Assembly: GCA_021201735.1 (NCBI GenBank)
Contig: JAJQEJ010000070.1
Location: 1-50,748, forward strand
DNA: 50,748 nt
Source of the DNA: Oscillospiraceae bacterium
GTDB lineage: Bacteria; Bacillota; Clostridia; Oscillospirales; Oscillospiraceae
Reading direction: 5' to 3'
The position numbers were made by a program, and so were the translations under genes. Of the stretch, positions 23,664 to 33,049 are shown one piece after another; the stretch's first letter is position 1, and every line of letters begins with the position of its first letter. The notes under the pieces were generated by a model. The model did not search any database, was not told the DNA's origin, and worked only from the letters and a program-made list of their open reading frames with translations.

Positions 23664-24044
23664 GTGAAACGGTATTTTATGCATTATGGCGTGCTTGCCA
23701 TCTGTCTGATGCTGCTCTCGTTGCTCACATGGGGCAGATCTTTTACGGCGGTGCTCCAGCTGGTTTATTTCATCGGGTGCCTTGCGGCGCTGACGGTGAT
23801 CCGCTACTATATTCGGCGGGATGTGCTGATTCAAATCAAGGAGATCAACGAGGCGGTATATCTGGATGTCATCCGCCCGTCAAGCGGCTCCGGCGGCTTT
23901 TCACGCGCGCTAACGAAAGCGGGCGACGGTGACGTGGCGGTGAAGCAGGTACTGCGCTGGTGGTGGGGATACTCATGGCTCAATGCCGCACTGACGCTGC
24001 TTCCCCTTGTGTTGCTTGCGCTCTCGGTATGGGGTGGGCGTTAG
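23664..24044 (+). CDS. Small membrane protein of unknown function
   Basis: A GTG 7 bases after AGGAGG starts a 126-residue protein with two N-terminal membrane helices (about 8-24 and 31-47), a basic/acidic cytoplasmic stretch (RRDVLIQIKEINEAVYLDV...) and a C-terminal helix (about 102-122) preceded by RWWWGYSW. It starts 16 bases after miaA and is probably cotranscribed. No family is recognised. Its stop overlaps that of the convergent tag gene. Confidence 0.7.
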   Translation: MKRYFMHYGVLAICLMLLSLLTWGRSFTAVLQLVYFIGCLAALTVIRYYIRRDVLIQIKEINEAVYLDVIRPSSGSGGFSRALTKAGDGDVAVKQVLRWWWGYSWLNAALTLLPLVLLALSVWGGR

Positions 24045-24610
24045 GTATTGTGATAGAAGGCGCAGGAGGTGAGATGGTCGTTCACCATACCGACCGCCTG
24101 CATAAAGGCGTACACAATTGTGGGGCCGACGAAGCGGAAGCCCAGCTTTTTCAGATCCGCACTGATGGTTTGGGATAACGGTGTGCAGGGAGGAACCTGA
24201 TCCGTGCTTATCCACGTATTGACGATGGGGCGAAAGTCCACGTAGCGCCAGAGGAACTGATCCAGAGAGCCGTGTTTGGCACAGAGCGTGCGATAAGCCG
24301 CTGCGTTGCCAATCACGGCTTTGATTTTCAGCCGGTTACGGATGATGTCGGTGTTTTGCATGAGCGCGTCCACCGTGCTATCATCAAAGCGCAGTAGTTC
24401 GTTCGGGGCAAAATTTACAAAGGCGCGCCGCAGGGCGGGCCTTTTTTTGAGGACGATTGCCCAGCTCAATCCCGCCTGTAGCCCGTCCAGATTCAGCTTT
24501 TCAAAGAGCTGCCGCTCGTCATGAACGGGGATGCCCCACTCATGGTCGTGGTAATCCTGCTCCAGCTCACTATGTGTCGCCCAGGGGCAGCGGGTGATTT
24601 GATCCGGCAT
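24041..24610 (-). CDS. tag: DNA-3-methyladenine glycosylase I
   Basis: Tag removes 3-methyladenine from alkylated DNA. The zinc site of the family is intact: Cys8 and His21 at the N-terminus, and His179 and Cys183 (H-x3-C) at the C-terminus, with the same spacing as in E. coli Tag. The motif DYHDHEWG and the helix-hairpin-helix-like core are present. ATG 24610 is preferred over 24631 because AGGAGG lies 7 bases before it. Length, 189 residues, is normal. It lies just downstream of the DMT-type transporter gene, 17 bases away, and is probably cotranscribed with it. Confidence 0.95.
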   Translation of the reverse strand: MPDQITRCPWATHSELEQDYHDHEWGIPVHDERQLFEKLNLDGLQAGLSWAIVLKKRPALRRAFVNFAPNELLRFDDSTVDALMQNTDIIRNRLKIKAVIGNAAAYRTLCAKHGSLDQFLWRYVDFRPIVNTWISTDQVPPCTPLSQTISADLKKLGFRFVGPTIVYAFMQAVGMVNDHLTSCAFYHNT

Positions 24611-24627
24611 AAGATTGCCTCCTGTGG

Positions 24628-25533
24628 TCATTCTGGCAGGGCTTCTTTCCTGCGCTCCAACAATCTGGTTTCAGACAGCCATAGCCCCACCAGTGTAAAG
24701 GCCGCGCCGATGATCAGAACCGGCGTCAGCGGCTCATGCAGGATAAGAACGGAGGCCGCCACGGTGACAATGGGCACAAGGTAGATGTAGACGCTGGTTT
24801 TGACTGCGCCCAAGCGCTTTACTGCGATGCCCCATGTGACAAAGCAGAGCGCCGACGCGCCAAGGCTCAAAAAAAGGAGATTGCCAAGATTGACAGACGA
24901 TGTAAAATACGCCAATTTCGGATGGAAGTCCATCAGAAACAGCATGGGGATCATAAATACCAGCCCGTAAAAGAACACGCGCCGGGTGGTCTGGACCGTG
25001 TTGTATCCCAGCTCGCTGATTTTTCGTGTGAGGATGGAGTAGACCGACCACGTCACCGCAGCCAGCACCGCCAAAAGGTCACCGGCGGGGTTGAGCGCGA
25101 GGGTACTGCTCCCGTTATAACTGACCAGTATAATGCCGATTAACGCGACCACAAAGCCGATATAGAAGGGTGCCTTTGGTTTTTCCGCCCGCAGAAAAAG
25201 GGTTGACAGCAGTGCCGTAAAGAACGGGGCGATGGTGACGATCACGCCAACATTGCTGGCAGTGGTCAAGGTCAGCGCGATATTTTCCAAGAGGTAGTAT
25301 AATGTAATGCCGCTGATCCCCGCCGCCACAAAAAGCCATTCCTGCCGCCTGCGTGTGAGTTGCAATCGCCGGGGATAGAAGATCATCAGCGCCACAAATC
25401 CAATGGCAAAGCGGGTAAACAGGATTTCTATGGGCGTAAAGGTGCGCAGCAGCACTTTGGTTGAAATAAAAGTCGTACCCCATATCAGTATGGTGATGAG
25501 TGCCGCCATATGGGCGGTGGTGGTTCGATTCAC
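24628..25533 (-). CDS. DMT-superfamily (EamA) transporter
   Basis: The 301-residue integral membrane protein has ten predicted helices made of two EamA repeats, with the family pattern WGTTFISTKVLL near the start and a second repeat beginning around AVTWSVYSILTRKI. Such proteins export metabolites or amino acids; the substrate cannot be predicted. I chose the GTG at 25533 because AGGAGG lies exactly 8 bases upstream; the ATGs further up lack ribosome sites. A near-consensus promoter lies at 25565-25593. The gene diverges from pyk. Confidence 0.88.
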   Translation of the reverse strand: MNRTTTAHMAALITILIWGTTFISTKVLLRTFTPIEILFTRFAIGFVALMIFYPRRLQLTRRRQEWLFVAAGISGITLYYLLENIALTLTTASNVGVIVTIAPFFTALLSTLFLRAEKPKAPFYIGFVVALIGIILVSYNGSSTLALNPAGDLLAVLAAVTWSVYSILTRKISELGYNTVQTTRRVFFYGLVFMIPMLFLMDFHPKLAYFTSSVNLGNLLFLSLGASALCFVTWGIAVKRLGAVKTSVYIYLVPIVTVAASVLILHEPLTPVLIIGAAFTLVGLWLSETRLLERRKEALPE

Positions 25534-25564
25534 ATTGGGATCCTCCTTCATTGCTAACGCGGAA

Positions 25565-25593
25565 ATTATATACGAATACAATCCTTTTTACAA
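25565..25593 (-). promoter_or_regulatory. Sigma-A promoter of the transporter-tag operon
   Basis: Leftward TTGTAA (25588-25593), a 17-base spacer and TATAAT (25565-25570), about 30 bases before the GTG start. Confidence 0.75.
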
Positions 25594-25702
25594 GGAGAAA
25601 ACGGTTTTTGCAGTTTTTTATGTGGTAGAAAGCCCTTTTCAATACACGCCATCCGTGGTAAAATGAAACACATCAAAATGCACGAAAGGAGCGGGCGGAC
25701 GC

Positions 25703-27133
25703 ATGAGAAAAACAAAGGTAATTTGTACCCTTGGCCCCGCGGTTGATGATGAGGGGATGATCCGCAAGCTGGTGCTCGGCGGTATGAACGCGGCGCGGTT
25801 TAACTTTTCCCACGGTACGCATGAAACCCATCTGGCGCAGCTCAATAAGCTCAAACGTGTCCGCGACGAGCTGGGGGTGCCGGTGGCGACGATTTTGGAC
25901 ACCAAAGGGCCGGAAATCCGGATCAAGAGCTTTGCCGAGGGGAAGGTAGATCTCCCGACCGGCGGGATGTTCACGCTCACCACCGAGGAGACACAGGGGG
26001 ACGCGCAGCGCGTCTCCGTGACCTACATGTCCCTCCACCAAGAGATCAAACCCGGCTGCCGCGTGCTGCTCGACGACGGGCTGATTGAGCTCGTTGTACA
26101 GGAGATTCAGGACAGGGATATCCTGTGCCGGGTGGAGAGCGGCGGAGAGCTTTCCAGCAATAAGAGCATCAATATCCCCGACGTACCCATTCCGCTCCCC
26201 TCCCTCACAGAGCGGGATAAGGAGGATCTGCGCTTTGCCGCAGAGCAGGATTTTGACTTTGTCGCGGCCTCCTTCGTGAGAAAGCCGAGCGACGTCAAGG
26301 ACATCCGCGACTGTCTCGCCGAGTATGGCGGGGAACATATCCAGATCATCGCGAAAATCGAAAACAGGGAGGGCGTCGACAATTTAATTGATATCATTGA
26401 GGTGTCCGACGGCCTTATGGTGGCGCGCGGCGATCTGGGGGTGGAGATACCGGCCCATCAGGTGCCCGTGCTGCAAAAGAAGATGATCAAGGAGACCGTG
26501 AAGCAGGGGAAGCACGTCATCATCGCAACGCAGATGCTCGACTCCATGATCCGCAATCCCCGCCCGACGCGGGCCGAGGTTTCCGATGTCGCAAACGCCG
26601 TGTTTGACGGCAGCTCCTGCGTGATGCTGTCGGGGGAGACGGCGTCGGGCAAATACCCGCTCGAGGCGCTGGAGAGCATGGTGAACACCATCCTGGAGGC
26701 GGAGGGGGCGACGGACTATTGGGGGCGCTTTCAGGAGACCAGCCTCCTGCGCCACATGTATACCATTAACGACGCCATTTCACACGCCTGCTGCCTCACA
26801 GCGATGGATTTGCGCGCGCAGGGGATACTCGCCTTCACAAAATCCGGCTATACGGCCAACGCCATTTCCCGCTTCCGCCCGGCCTGCCCGATCATTGTGC
26901 TCTGCCAGACCGAGCGGGTGCGCAGGCAGATGGCGATTTCGTGGGGCGTGCATCCGTACCTCTCCGGACTGGTGGATTCCACCGACCGGATTTTTTCCCT
27001 GGCGGTGGACGTCGCGCGTAAGGAGGGCCTCGTCGCGACGGGAGATACGGTGGTCATCACCGCCGGGGTCCCCGTCGGGGTATCCGGTACGACGAACATC
27101 ATCAAGGCGCAGGTGGTGGGGGAGCCGATCTAG
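25703..27133 (+). CDS. pyk: Pyruvate kinase
   Basis: Catalyses phosphoenolpyruvate + ADP to pyruvate + ATP, the last step of glycolysis. The 476-residue sequence begins RKTKVICTLGPA and has the barrel motifs ILDTKGPEIR, IIAKIENREGV, VARGDLGVEIP and the signature IATQMLDSM. The C-terminal regulatory domain is complete, but there is no extra PEP-utiliser domain as in Bacillus Pyk. ATG 25703 is about 11 bases from AAAGGAG. A TAAAAT at 25659-25664 may be its -10, with a poor -35. The gene is monocistronic or leads into the small ORF at 27206. Confidence 0.97.
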   Translation: MRKTKVICTLGPAVDDEGMIRKLVLGGMNAARFNFSHGTHETHLAQLNKLKRVRDELGVPVATILDTKGPEIRIKSFAEGKVDLPTGGMFTLTTEETQGDAQRVSVTYMSLHQEIKPGCRVLLDDGLIELVVQEIQDRDILCRVESGGELSSNKSINIPDVPIPLPSLTERDKEDLRFAAEQDFDFVAASFVRKPSDVKDIRDCLAEYGGEHIQIIAKIENREGVDNLIDIIEVSDGLMVARGDLGVEIPAHQVPVLQKKMIKETVKQGKHVIIATQMLDSMIRNPRPTRAEVSDVANAVFDGSSCVMLSGETASGKYPLEALESMVNTILEAEGATDYWGRFQETSLLRHMYTINDAISHACCLTAMDLRAQGILAFTKSGYTANAISRFRPACPIIVLCQTERVRRQMAISWGVHPYLSGLVDSTDRIFSLAVDVARKEGLVATGDTVVITAGVPVGVSGTTNIIKAQVVGEPI

Positions 27134-27205
27134 ATTTGCTCTAAGCCCCCGCCCCGTCACGTACCGCCACCCCGGCACGTAGAATAGCGCGGGAGGCAAA
27201 ACGAT

Positions 27206-27424
27206 ATGGAAAATCCAATTTTACAGCATCTGCGTGGTCGGCTCGGCGTCAGAGAGCCGAATGTGATGTGGCTGCTTACATTATTTTCCCTTTGGGATTT
27301 AAACCGCTATCCGCTGGAGGTCTGGAACGACGCGCTGTCGGATGTGCTGGGCAAGCGGGTGCGCTGTCCGTCCTTTGGTACGCTGAGCGGATACTTACAG
27401 CGCACGGTACTCGGAGAAAGATAG
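27206..27424 (+). CDS. Hypothetical 72-residue protein
   Basis: An ATG after GGGAGG opens a 72-residue soluble protein with a conserved-looking helical middle (VMWLLTLFSLWDLNRYPLEV) and a basic end. No family is recognised. It ends 21 bases before the beta-CASP gene, whose ribosome site follows directly, so the two are probably cotranscribed. Codon use resembles its neighbours. Confidence 0.6.
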   Translation: MENPILQHLRGRLGVREPNVMWLLTLFSLWDLNRYPLEVWNDALSDVLGKRVRCPSFGTLSGYLQRTVLGER

Positions 27425-27445
27425 AAACAGGAGGAAGTACTACAA

Positions 27446-29038
27446 ATGACATTGACCTTTTACGGGGCGGCAAAGGCCGTGACGGGAAGCTGCTACTGCA
27501 TTGATCTGGAGGGATATCGCGTGCTTGTCGACTGCGGACTGCAGCAGGGGAAGGACGAGCAGAACAACAATGCACTCGACTTTCACGCGGGGCTCATTGA
27601 CGGCGTGATTGTAACCCACGCGCACATCGACCACTCCGGACGCATTCCGCTTCTGTATAAGCAGGGGTTTGAGGGGAATATTTACTGCACCCGCATGACG
27701 GGACAGCTCCTGTCCATCATGCTGCGCGACTCCGCGCACATTCAAGAGAGCGACGCGCAGTGGACGAACCAGAAGGGGAAGCGCGCCGGACACGATCTGG
27801 TGGAGCCGCTTTACACCATGGCGGACGCGGAGGAGGCGCTGCGGCACCTTGTGACCTGCGATTATGGAGAGACCATGCAGATTGCGGATGGGATGCAGAT
27901 TCGCTTTGTCGACGCCGGACACCTGCTCGGCTCAGCGAGTGTGGAAATGTGGCTGACGGAGGGAGAGGAGACGCGGAAAATTGTCTTCTCCGGCGACATC
28001 GGGAACCTCGACCAGCCCATTATCCGCAATCCGCAGACCATCTCTGAGGCGGACTATGTCGTGACAGAGAGCACCTACGGTGACCGGCTGCACGAGCAGC
28101 AGGAGCAGCCGGACTTCGCCCTTGCGCTTGCGCAGATTATTGATGAGACGATGGCGCGGGGCGGCAATGTTGTGATCCCCTCCTTTGCCGTCGGGCGCAC
28201 GCAGGAGCTGCTCTATTTTATCCGCGAGATGAAGGAGCGCAAGCTGGTCGGGAGTATGCCGGACTTTCCGGTGTATGTAGACTCCCCGCTTGCGCGGGCG
28301 GCGACGGAGATTTTTTCGGGCGACCTGCGCGGGTATCTCGACGAGGACGCGATTGAGGCGCTCAAGGGCGGCGCGCTCTTTCACTTCCCGGGGCTGGTAC
28401 TGACGGAGAGCAGCGAGGAATCCAAGGCGATCAACGCCGACCAGATGCCCAAGGTCATCATTTCGGCCTCCGGCATGTGTGACGCGGGGCGCATTCGCCA
28501 CCACCTCAAGCACAACCTCTGGCGGCCGGAGAGCACCATTCTGTTCGTCGGCTATCAGGCCGCCGGGACGCTGGGCAGGCGGCTTCTGGAGGGCGCGACC
28601 GAGGTAAAACTCTTTGGCGAGGAGATTTCCGTGCGCGCTAAGGTGCTGAATTTTCAGGGTATGAGCGCCCACGCAGACCGCGATGGGCTCTTAAACTGGA
28701 TTTCCGCCTATTTTCCCAGTCCGCGGCAGGTGTTTGTCGCCCACGGGGAGGCGTCGGTGACCGAGACCTATGCCCGCACCCTGCAGGAGCATGGCATACC
28801 CGCCCACTCGGTCAACCAGCGGGAGGTATATGATCTGTGCCAAGGCCGTATTCTGGAACCGGGGGTCGTCCCGGAGGGGAAGAAGGCTACCCCTGCCGGG
28901 TCGCCCGCATTCCTGCGGCTTGAGGAGACGGGGCGTAAGCTGCTCGCGCTGATTGAGGCGAGTCGCGGCGTTGCCAACAAAGACCTGGCAAAGTATAACG
29001 ACCAGCTCCGCGCGCTGATGGACAAGTGGAAGAGTTAG
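27446..29038 (+). CDS. Metallo-beta-lactamase fold beta-CASP protein with RNA-specificity domain
   Basis: The 530-residue protein has the catalytic HAHIDHSG at residues 58-65 (metal-binding His58, His60, Asp62, His63), GHLLGSA, GDIG, the beta-CASP segment with STYGD, SFAVGRTQELL and ISASGMCDAGR, and the C-terminal RNA-specificity motif SAHADRDGLLNW. Proteins of this KH-free CPSF-like type are predicted RNA endo/exonucleases in bacteria, related to RNase J and archaeal CPSF. The last 80 or so residues extend past the core and may bind RNA. The target RNAs are unknown. The start is preceded by AGGAGG. The stop overlaps the convergent DUF1461 gene by 4 bases. Confidence 0.9.
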   Translation: MTLTFYGAAKAVTGSCYCIDLEGYRVLVDCGLQQGKDEQNNNALDFHAGLIDGVIVTHAHIDHSGRIPLLYKQGFEGNIYCTRMTGQLLSIMLRDSAHIQESDAQWTNQKGKRAGHDLVEPLYTMADAEEALRHLVTCDYGETMQIADGMQIRFVDAGHLLGSASVEMWLTEGEETRKIVFSGDIGNLDQPIIRNPQTISEADYVVTESTYGDRLHEQQEQPDFALALAQIIDETMARGGNVVIPSFAVGRTQELLYFIREMKERKLVGSMPDFPVYVDSPLARAATEIFSGDLRGYLDEDAIEALKGGALFHFPGLVLTESSEESKAINADQMPKVIISASGMCDAGRIRHHLKHNLWRPESTILFVGYQAAGTLGRRLLEGATEVKLFGEEISVRAKVLNFQGMSAHADRDGLLNWISAYFPSPRQVFVAHGEASVTETYARTLQEHGIPAHSVNQREVYDLCQGRILEPGVVPEGKKATPAGSPAFLRLEETGRKLLALIEASRGVANKDLAKYNDQLRALMDKWKS

Positions 29039-29694
29039 GCCCGTTTGCGCCGCCGCGGGAGGACATCGGAGAGCACCATCAGAAGACAGCAGACGAGTAA
29101 AACGGCGACAATTAAAATAGCGCAGTCCATAAAAAACTGCTCCGGCAGAATCCGGATGATCTCATCGACCGCAGGGTCAAACGTCCAGTTCTCCTTTCCG
29201 GGGAAAAAGATCTGGTGAAAGCGAACGAAGGCCGCGTCGAAGTTCCGGCTCGCGAGCGCCGCCACAATCAAAAAGACGACGGCTGTAACCAGTCCGCTCC
29301 AAAACTGCGGCCCGCGCCGCAGGAAGCGGTGGGGCCGCACGCGCCCCTTGCGGTAGAGCAGCAGGCAGACCAATAGCGCTGCCGTGGCCGCGGCCATAAC
29401 GGCGAAATCAATGCGGAACAGCTGGGCGACGTCGGCAAAGTGGCTTTGCCCGCTCTCAGACCAGCGCAGGGAGCCAGTACCAAACGGCGTACCGAGGACG
29501 CAAAAATCCAGCATTTCGTCATACGCCTGCACGATGGTCGCGCGGTCAAACCCGGAGGTTTCTTCTATGGAAAGCGCATCAATATGCACGTAGTAAAAAG
29601 GCCGCACGAGGATGGGAAGGGAGATGCTGCCTGCCAGAATCAGCAGCGCGGCCGCAAGGGCGATGACGATGGAAAAAATCTTGCTTGTTTTCAT
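29035..29694 (-). CDS. DUF1461 (TIGR01906) integral membrane protein
   Basis: From the ATG at 29694 the protein has 219 residues with four hydrophobic helices: one N-terminal (about 7-28), two central (about 97-115 and 133-152) and one C-terminal (about 190-210). The first extracytoplasmic loop contains the family pattern YDEMLDFCV followed by SESGQSHFADVAQLF. DUF1461 proteins are widespread in Firmicutes and their function is unknown. The ATG overlaps the stop of the upstream membrane-protein gene (ATGA), so the pair is translationally coupled. Confidence 0.8.
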   Translation of the reverse strand: MKTSKIFSIVIALAAALLILAGSISLPILVRPFYYVHIDALSIEETSGFDRATIVQAYDEMLDFCVLGTPFGTGSLRWSESGQSHFADVAQLFRIDFAVMAAATAALLVCLLLYRKGRVRPHRFLRRGPQFWSGLVTAVVFLIVAALASRNFDAAFVRFHQIFFPGKENWTFDPAVDEIIRILPEQFFMDCAILIVAVLLVCCLLMVLSDVLPRRRKRA

Positions 29695-30365
29695 GGGTAT
29701 TCGCCTGCTTTCATTAGAGTAAGGGGACCCGGATGCGCCGACAGGACAAGCAGCACCTGCGCCGGCAGGTAGAAAATCCACCCGATATTGATCAGGAGCT
29801 GTGCTACCTGTCCGGTGGCGAGGAACGCCGCGCCGATAAAAAGGTCACAGGCGACGAAGAGGAACAGACCTGCCGAAAAAAGGTGACTATGGCGGAGGGT
29901 GAGGCTCTCCGCCGCGTTTAACGCAAGCTGCGGGAAATACCAGCAGGCGAGCAGGACGGTGGGAGAGGCCAAACCGGAGCGGAGGCAGAGGATTGTAGCG
30001 CCGCAGGGGATACCGACACGCAGGAGCAGGCAGAGCGGAACCGGCCAGCCGCCGCGCAGGCGCAGGCGGCGCAGGTAGATCAGATGTACAACGCAGAATA
30101 TCGCAAGCCCCAGCGGATAATCGCGGTTTAACAGCAGCAGGAAGGTATCGGCAAGGACGGTGCCGACAAGCGCCGCGCAAGTCAGCCGCCCTCCCCGCGT
30201 GCCCAGCGCACAGAAGCTGTACGCCGCGCAGAGGAGGATGGAGGCGTATTTCACCGGTATGCTGTACGCGCCGGGCAGGACAAAGTCCATGACGAGATAG
30301 ATGGCATACAGGCAGCTTGCCGCGAGAAGGAAGGCGGTGGTCGCCTTGTGCGTGGATAGGATCAT
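29691..30365 (-). CDS. YhhN/lysoplasmalogenase-like membrane protein
   Basis: The 224-residue protein has seven or eight hydrophobic helices and two patterns of the YhhN/TMEM86 family: GTVLADTFLLL followed by LGLAIFCVVHLIYL, and near the C-terminus GLFLFVACDLFIGAAFL, each with the conserved Asp after a small residue. Eukaryotic TMEM86B cleaves lysoplasmalogens; bacterial members are little studied. Assignment is from motif pattern only and could be wrong. ATG 30365 heads a two-gene unit with the DUF1461 gene, overlapping it by 4 bases. Confidence 0.6.
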   Translation of the reverse strand: MILSTHKATTAFLLAASCLYAIYLVMDFVLPGAYSIPVKYASILLCAAYSFCALGTRGGRLTCAALVGTVLADTFLLLLNRDYPLGLAIFCVVHLIYLRRLRLRGGWPVPLCLLLRVGIPCGATILCLRSGLASPTVLLACWYFPQLALNAAESLTLRHSHLFSAGLFLFVACDLFIGAAFLATGQVAQLLINIGWIFYLPAQVLLVLSAHPGPLTLMKAGEYP

Positions 30366-30439
30366 GGTGGTACCCCCATACGATGGATTGCTGCTATCAT
30401 ACCACCACAGGCGGAGAAAATCCAGACTGATACTGATCC

Positions 30440-30541
30440 CCGATTAAAATCGGAGATGTGTCGCAAGCGCCACGCCGCTACGCGGCACGTCTCATAAGTT
30501 CCGTACGCGCTACGCGCTATAAAAATCATACTATGATTTTT
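30440..30541. repeat. Cluster of four perfect palindromes upstream of mutS2
   Basis: Four perfect hairpins occur in 102 bases: CCGATT-AA-AATCGG (30440-30453), GCCGC-TAC-GCGGC (30474-30486), GCGC-TAC-GCGC (30507-30517) and AAAAATCATA-C-TATGATTTTT (30521-30541). The rest of the gap 30366-30590 shows no gene. The last hairpin ends in T-runs on both sides and could terminate transcripts in either direction. Confidence 0.7.
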
Positions 30542-30590
30542 AAACGGTACTAGTATGACACAATATTGTTATCATGAAGGAATCTAAGAC

Positions 30591-32975
30591 ATGAAGGATC
30601 TGTTGGAAAAATCAAGCCGGACGCTGGAGCTTCCCAAGGTGCTCGCCCTTTTGGCGGAGCAGGCGGTGACGGAGGAGGGGAAGCAGACCGCCCTTGCGCT
30701 GCGCCCGATGACCGAGCAAAGCGCCGTGGCGCACGCCCTCGACGAGACCTCGGCGGCGGCGGGGATGCTTGTGCTGCGCGGCTCGCCCTCCTTTCAGGGC
30801 GTGAAGCCGGTGGGGGCAGCGCTCCAGCGGGCGGATATGGGCGGCTCGCTCAACACAAGGGAGCTGCTGGATATTGCGGCGGTGCTGCGCGCCGCGCGCG
30901 CGGCGCGGGATTACGCCACGGGGGAGCGGGGGGAAAAAACCTGCATCGACCCGCTCTTTGCGGCGCTCCACCCAAACAAATTTTTGGAGGATAAGATCAC
31001 CACGTCAATTGTGGGAGAGGATGAGATAGCAGACGCGGCGAGCACGGAGCTTGCCACCATCCGCCGCCACATCCGCGCCCAGTCGGCCAAGGTGCGGGAG
31101 CTGCTGCAAAAGCTGATCTCCTCCAATCAGGCAAAATATTTACAGGAGGCCATTATCACAATCCGCGCCGGGCGCTATGTGGTGCCGGTGAAGGCGGAAT
31201 ATAAGCATGAGATTCCCGGCCTGGTGCACGACGTCTCCGCGAGCGGCAGCACCCTTTTTATCGAGCCGATGCCGGTTACAAAGGTCAACAACGAGCTGCG
31301 GGAGCTGGAAAAGCGGGAGGAGCATGAGGTCGAAAGAATTCTGGCGGAGCTCTCCGCCGACTGCGCGCAGTTTCGGGAGGATATTACGCTGAATTACGAT
31401 CTGCTCATCCGGCTCGACGTGATTTTCGCCAAGGCGCAGCTCTCCCATCGGATGCGCGCCTGCCCGCCGGCGCTGTGCGAGCGCGGGCTGTTCTTTCAGA
31501 AAGCGCGGCATCCGCTGCTCCCAAGCGCGCAGGCGGTAGCCAATGATTTAATGCTCGGCGAGGCGTTCGATACCCTCGTTATCACAGGGCCCAATACCGG
31601 AGGGAAGACCGTCACCCTGAAAACCATCGGCCTGCTTTGCCTGATGGCACAGTGCGGGCTGCATATCCCCGCGGGCGGGGAGAGCAGGATGGCAGTGCTT
31701 TCGCAGGTATTAGCCGACGTGGGAGACGAGCAGTCCATCGAGCAGAGCTTATCCACCTTCTCCTCGCACATGACCAACATTGTGGGTATTCTGGCGCAGG
31801 CGGGAGAGGGCGCGCTGGTGCTGCTCGATGAGCTCTGTGCGGGTACCGACCCGGTGGAGGGCGCGGCGCTCGCGGCGGCGATTATGGAGCGCGCCCGCGC
31901 GCAGGGTGCGCTGGTCGTGGCGACGACCCACTATGCTGAACTGAAGATCTACGCCATGACCACGCCCGGCGTACAGAACGCGTCGTGCGAATTCAATGTG
32001 GAGACACTCTCGCCGACCTACCGCCTGTTCATCGGCATCCCGGGCAAATCCAACGCGTTTGCCATCTCGGAGCGGTTGGGTCTGCCGGGGGAGATTGTGC
32101 AGCGCGCGGCGGCGCGCATGGACGCCGAGCATGTGCAATTTGAAGACGTGCTTACACGGCTGGAACAGCAGCGGCAGACGATGGAGCGGGAGACGGAAGC
32201 CGCAGCTCTTCTGCGGCAGGAGACAGAGCGCGGCGCGCAGGAGGCAAGACGGTACCGGGAGGGACTGGAGGCCGAGCGGGCGAAAATTCTGGACAGCGCC
32301 CGGAAAGAGGCGGGGGAACTGTTGCGCGACGCGCGGTATGAGGCGGATGCGGTCTTTAAGGAACTCAGCCGCATGCGCAAGCAGCAGAGCAAACAGAACA
32401 ACTGGCAGGAGGAGAATGACCGCCGCGCCGGACTGCGGCACAGGATCAACGAGGCGGAGGGAAAGCTGCGGGCGGATGCCCCCCTTGCCGAGACGGAGCA
32501 AAGCCAGCAAAGCCGCCCCGCCGCGGCGGGGGACACGGTGGAGCTACTGCGGATGGGGACACGCGCAACGGTGATTGCGACCGGGAAGGACGGCAGCCTG
32601 CAGCTGCAGGCTGGGATTTTGAAAATCAACGCCAAACAGGTGGAGGTGCGCGTGGTGGAGGAGGCATCGTCCACGCAGAAGCAGGTGCAGCAGATGGCGC
32701 ACCGCGCCGAGCAGCAGCTGCGCAGCTTGGGGGCGTCGCCTGAGATCGACCTGCGCGGCATGATGACGGACGAGGCGGTGGCGGCGCTGGATATGTTCCT
32801 CGATAACGCCATGCTCGCGCGGCTCAATCAGGTGGTGGTCATCCACGGCAAAGGTACCGGCGCGGTGCGCAAAGCGGTGCGTGAGCACCTCAAACACAGC
32901 CGATATGCCAAGGCGTTCCGCCCCGGGCAGTACGGCGAAGGGGAGGATGGCGTGACGGTGGTAGAGCTGAAATAG
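30591..32975 (+). CDS. mutS2: MutS2 with Smr domain (recombination suppression / ribosome rescue ATPase)
   Basis: The 794-residue protein has the MutS2 core without the mismatch-recognition domain of MutS, Walker A GPNTGGKT (about 333-340), ABC-type LSTFSSHM and LLDELCAGTDP motifs, a long Arg/Glu-rich coiled coil (about 515-630) and a C-terminal Smr nuclease domain. The Smr domain carries IDLRGM near 718 and HGKGTGAVR near 752. MutS2 suppresses homologous recombination in some bacteria and in Bacillus splits collided ribosomes. The ATG follows AAGGA by 9 bases. Transcription must cross the palindrome cluster upstream if it starts further left. Confidence 0.96.
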   Translation: MKDLLEKSSRTLELPKVLALLAEQAVTEEGKQTALALRPMTEQSAVAHALDETSAAAGMLVLRGSPSFQGVKPVGAALQRADMGGSLNTRELLDIAAVLRAARAARDYATGERGEKTCIDPLFAALHPNKFLEDKITTSIVGEDEIADAASTELATIRRHIRAQSAKVRELLQKLISSNQAKYLQEAIITIRAGRYVVPVKAEYKHEIPGLVHDVSASGSTLFIEPMPVTKVNNELRELEKREEHEVERILAELSADCAQFREDITLNYDLLIRLDVIFAKAQLSHRMRACPPALCERGLFFQKARHPLLPSAQAVANDLMLGEAFDTLVITGPNTGGKTVTLKTIGLLCLMAQCGLHIPAGGESRMAVLSQVLADVGDEQSIEQSLSTFSSHMTNIVGILAQAGEGALVLLDELCAGTDPVEGAALAAAIMERARAQGALVVATTHYAELKIYAMTTPGVQNASCEFNVETLSPTYRLFIGIPGKSNAFAISERLGLPGEIVQRAAARMDAEHVQFEDVLTRLEQQRQTMERETEAAALLRQETERGAQEARRYREGLEAERAKILDSARKEAGELLRDARYEADAVFKELSRMRKQQSKQNNWQEENDRRAGLRHRINEAEGKLRADAPLAETEQSQQSRPAAAGDTVELLRMGTRATVIATGKDGSLQLQAGILKINAKQVEVRVVEEASSTQKQVQQMAHRAEQQLRSLGASPEIDLRGMMTDEAVAALDMFLDNAMLARLNQVVVIHGKGTGAVRKAVREHLKHSRYAKAFRPGQYGEGEDGVTVVELK

Positions 32976-33049
32976 AAGCGCCTCGGTGAAAATGACGGAT
33001 TGTCCACGGATTCCGCCGGAATATTGGTTCGGATTTGTCAAAAATGTCA

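Noticed and set aside
27932-28672. Minus-strand frame of 246 codons opposite the beta-CASP gene
   Set aside because: Antisense shadow of a well-supported enzyme; no start signal.
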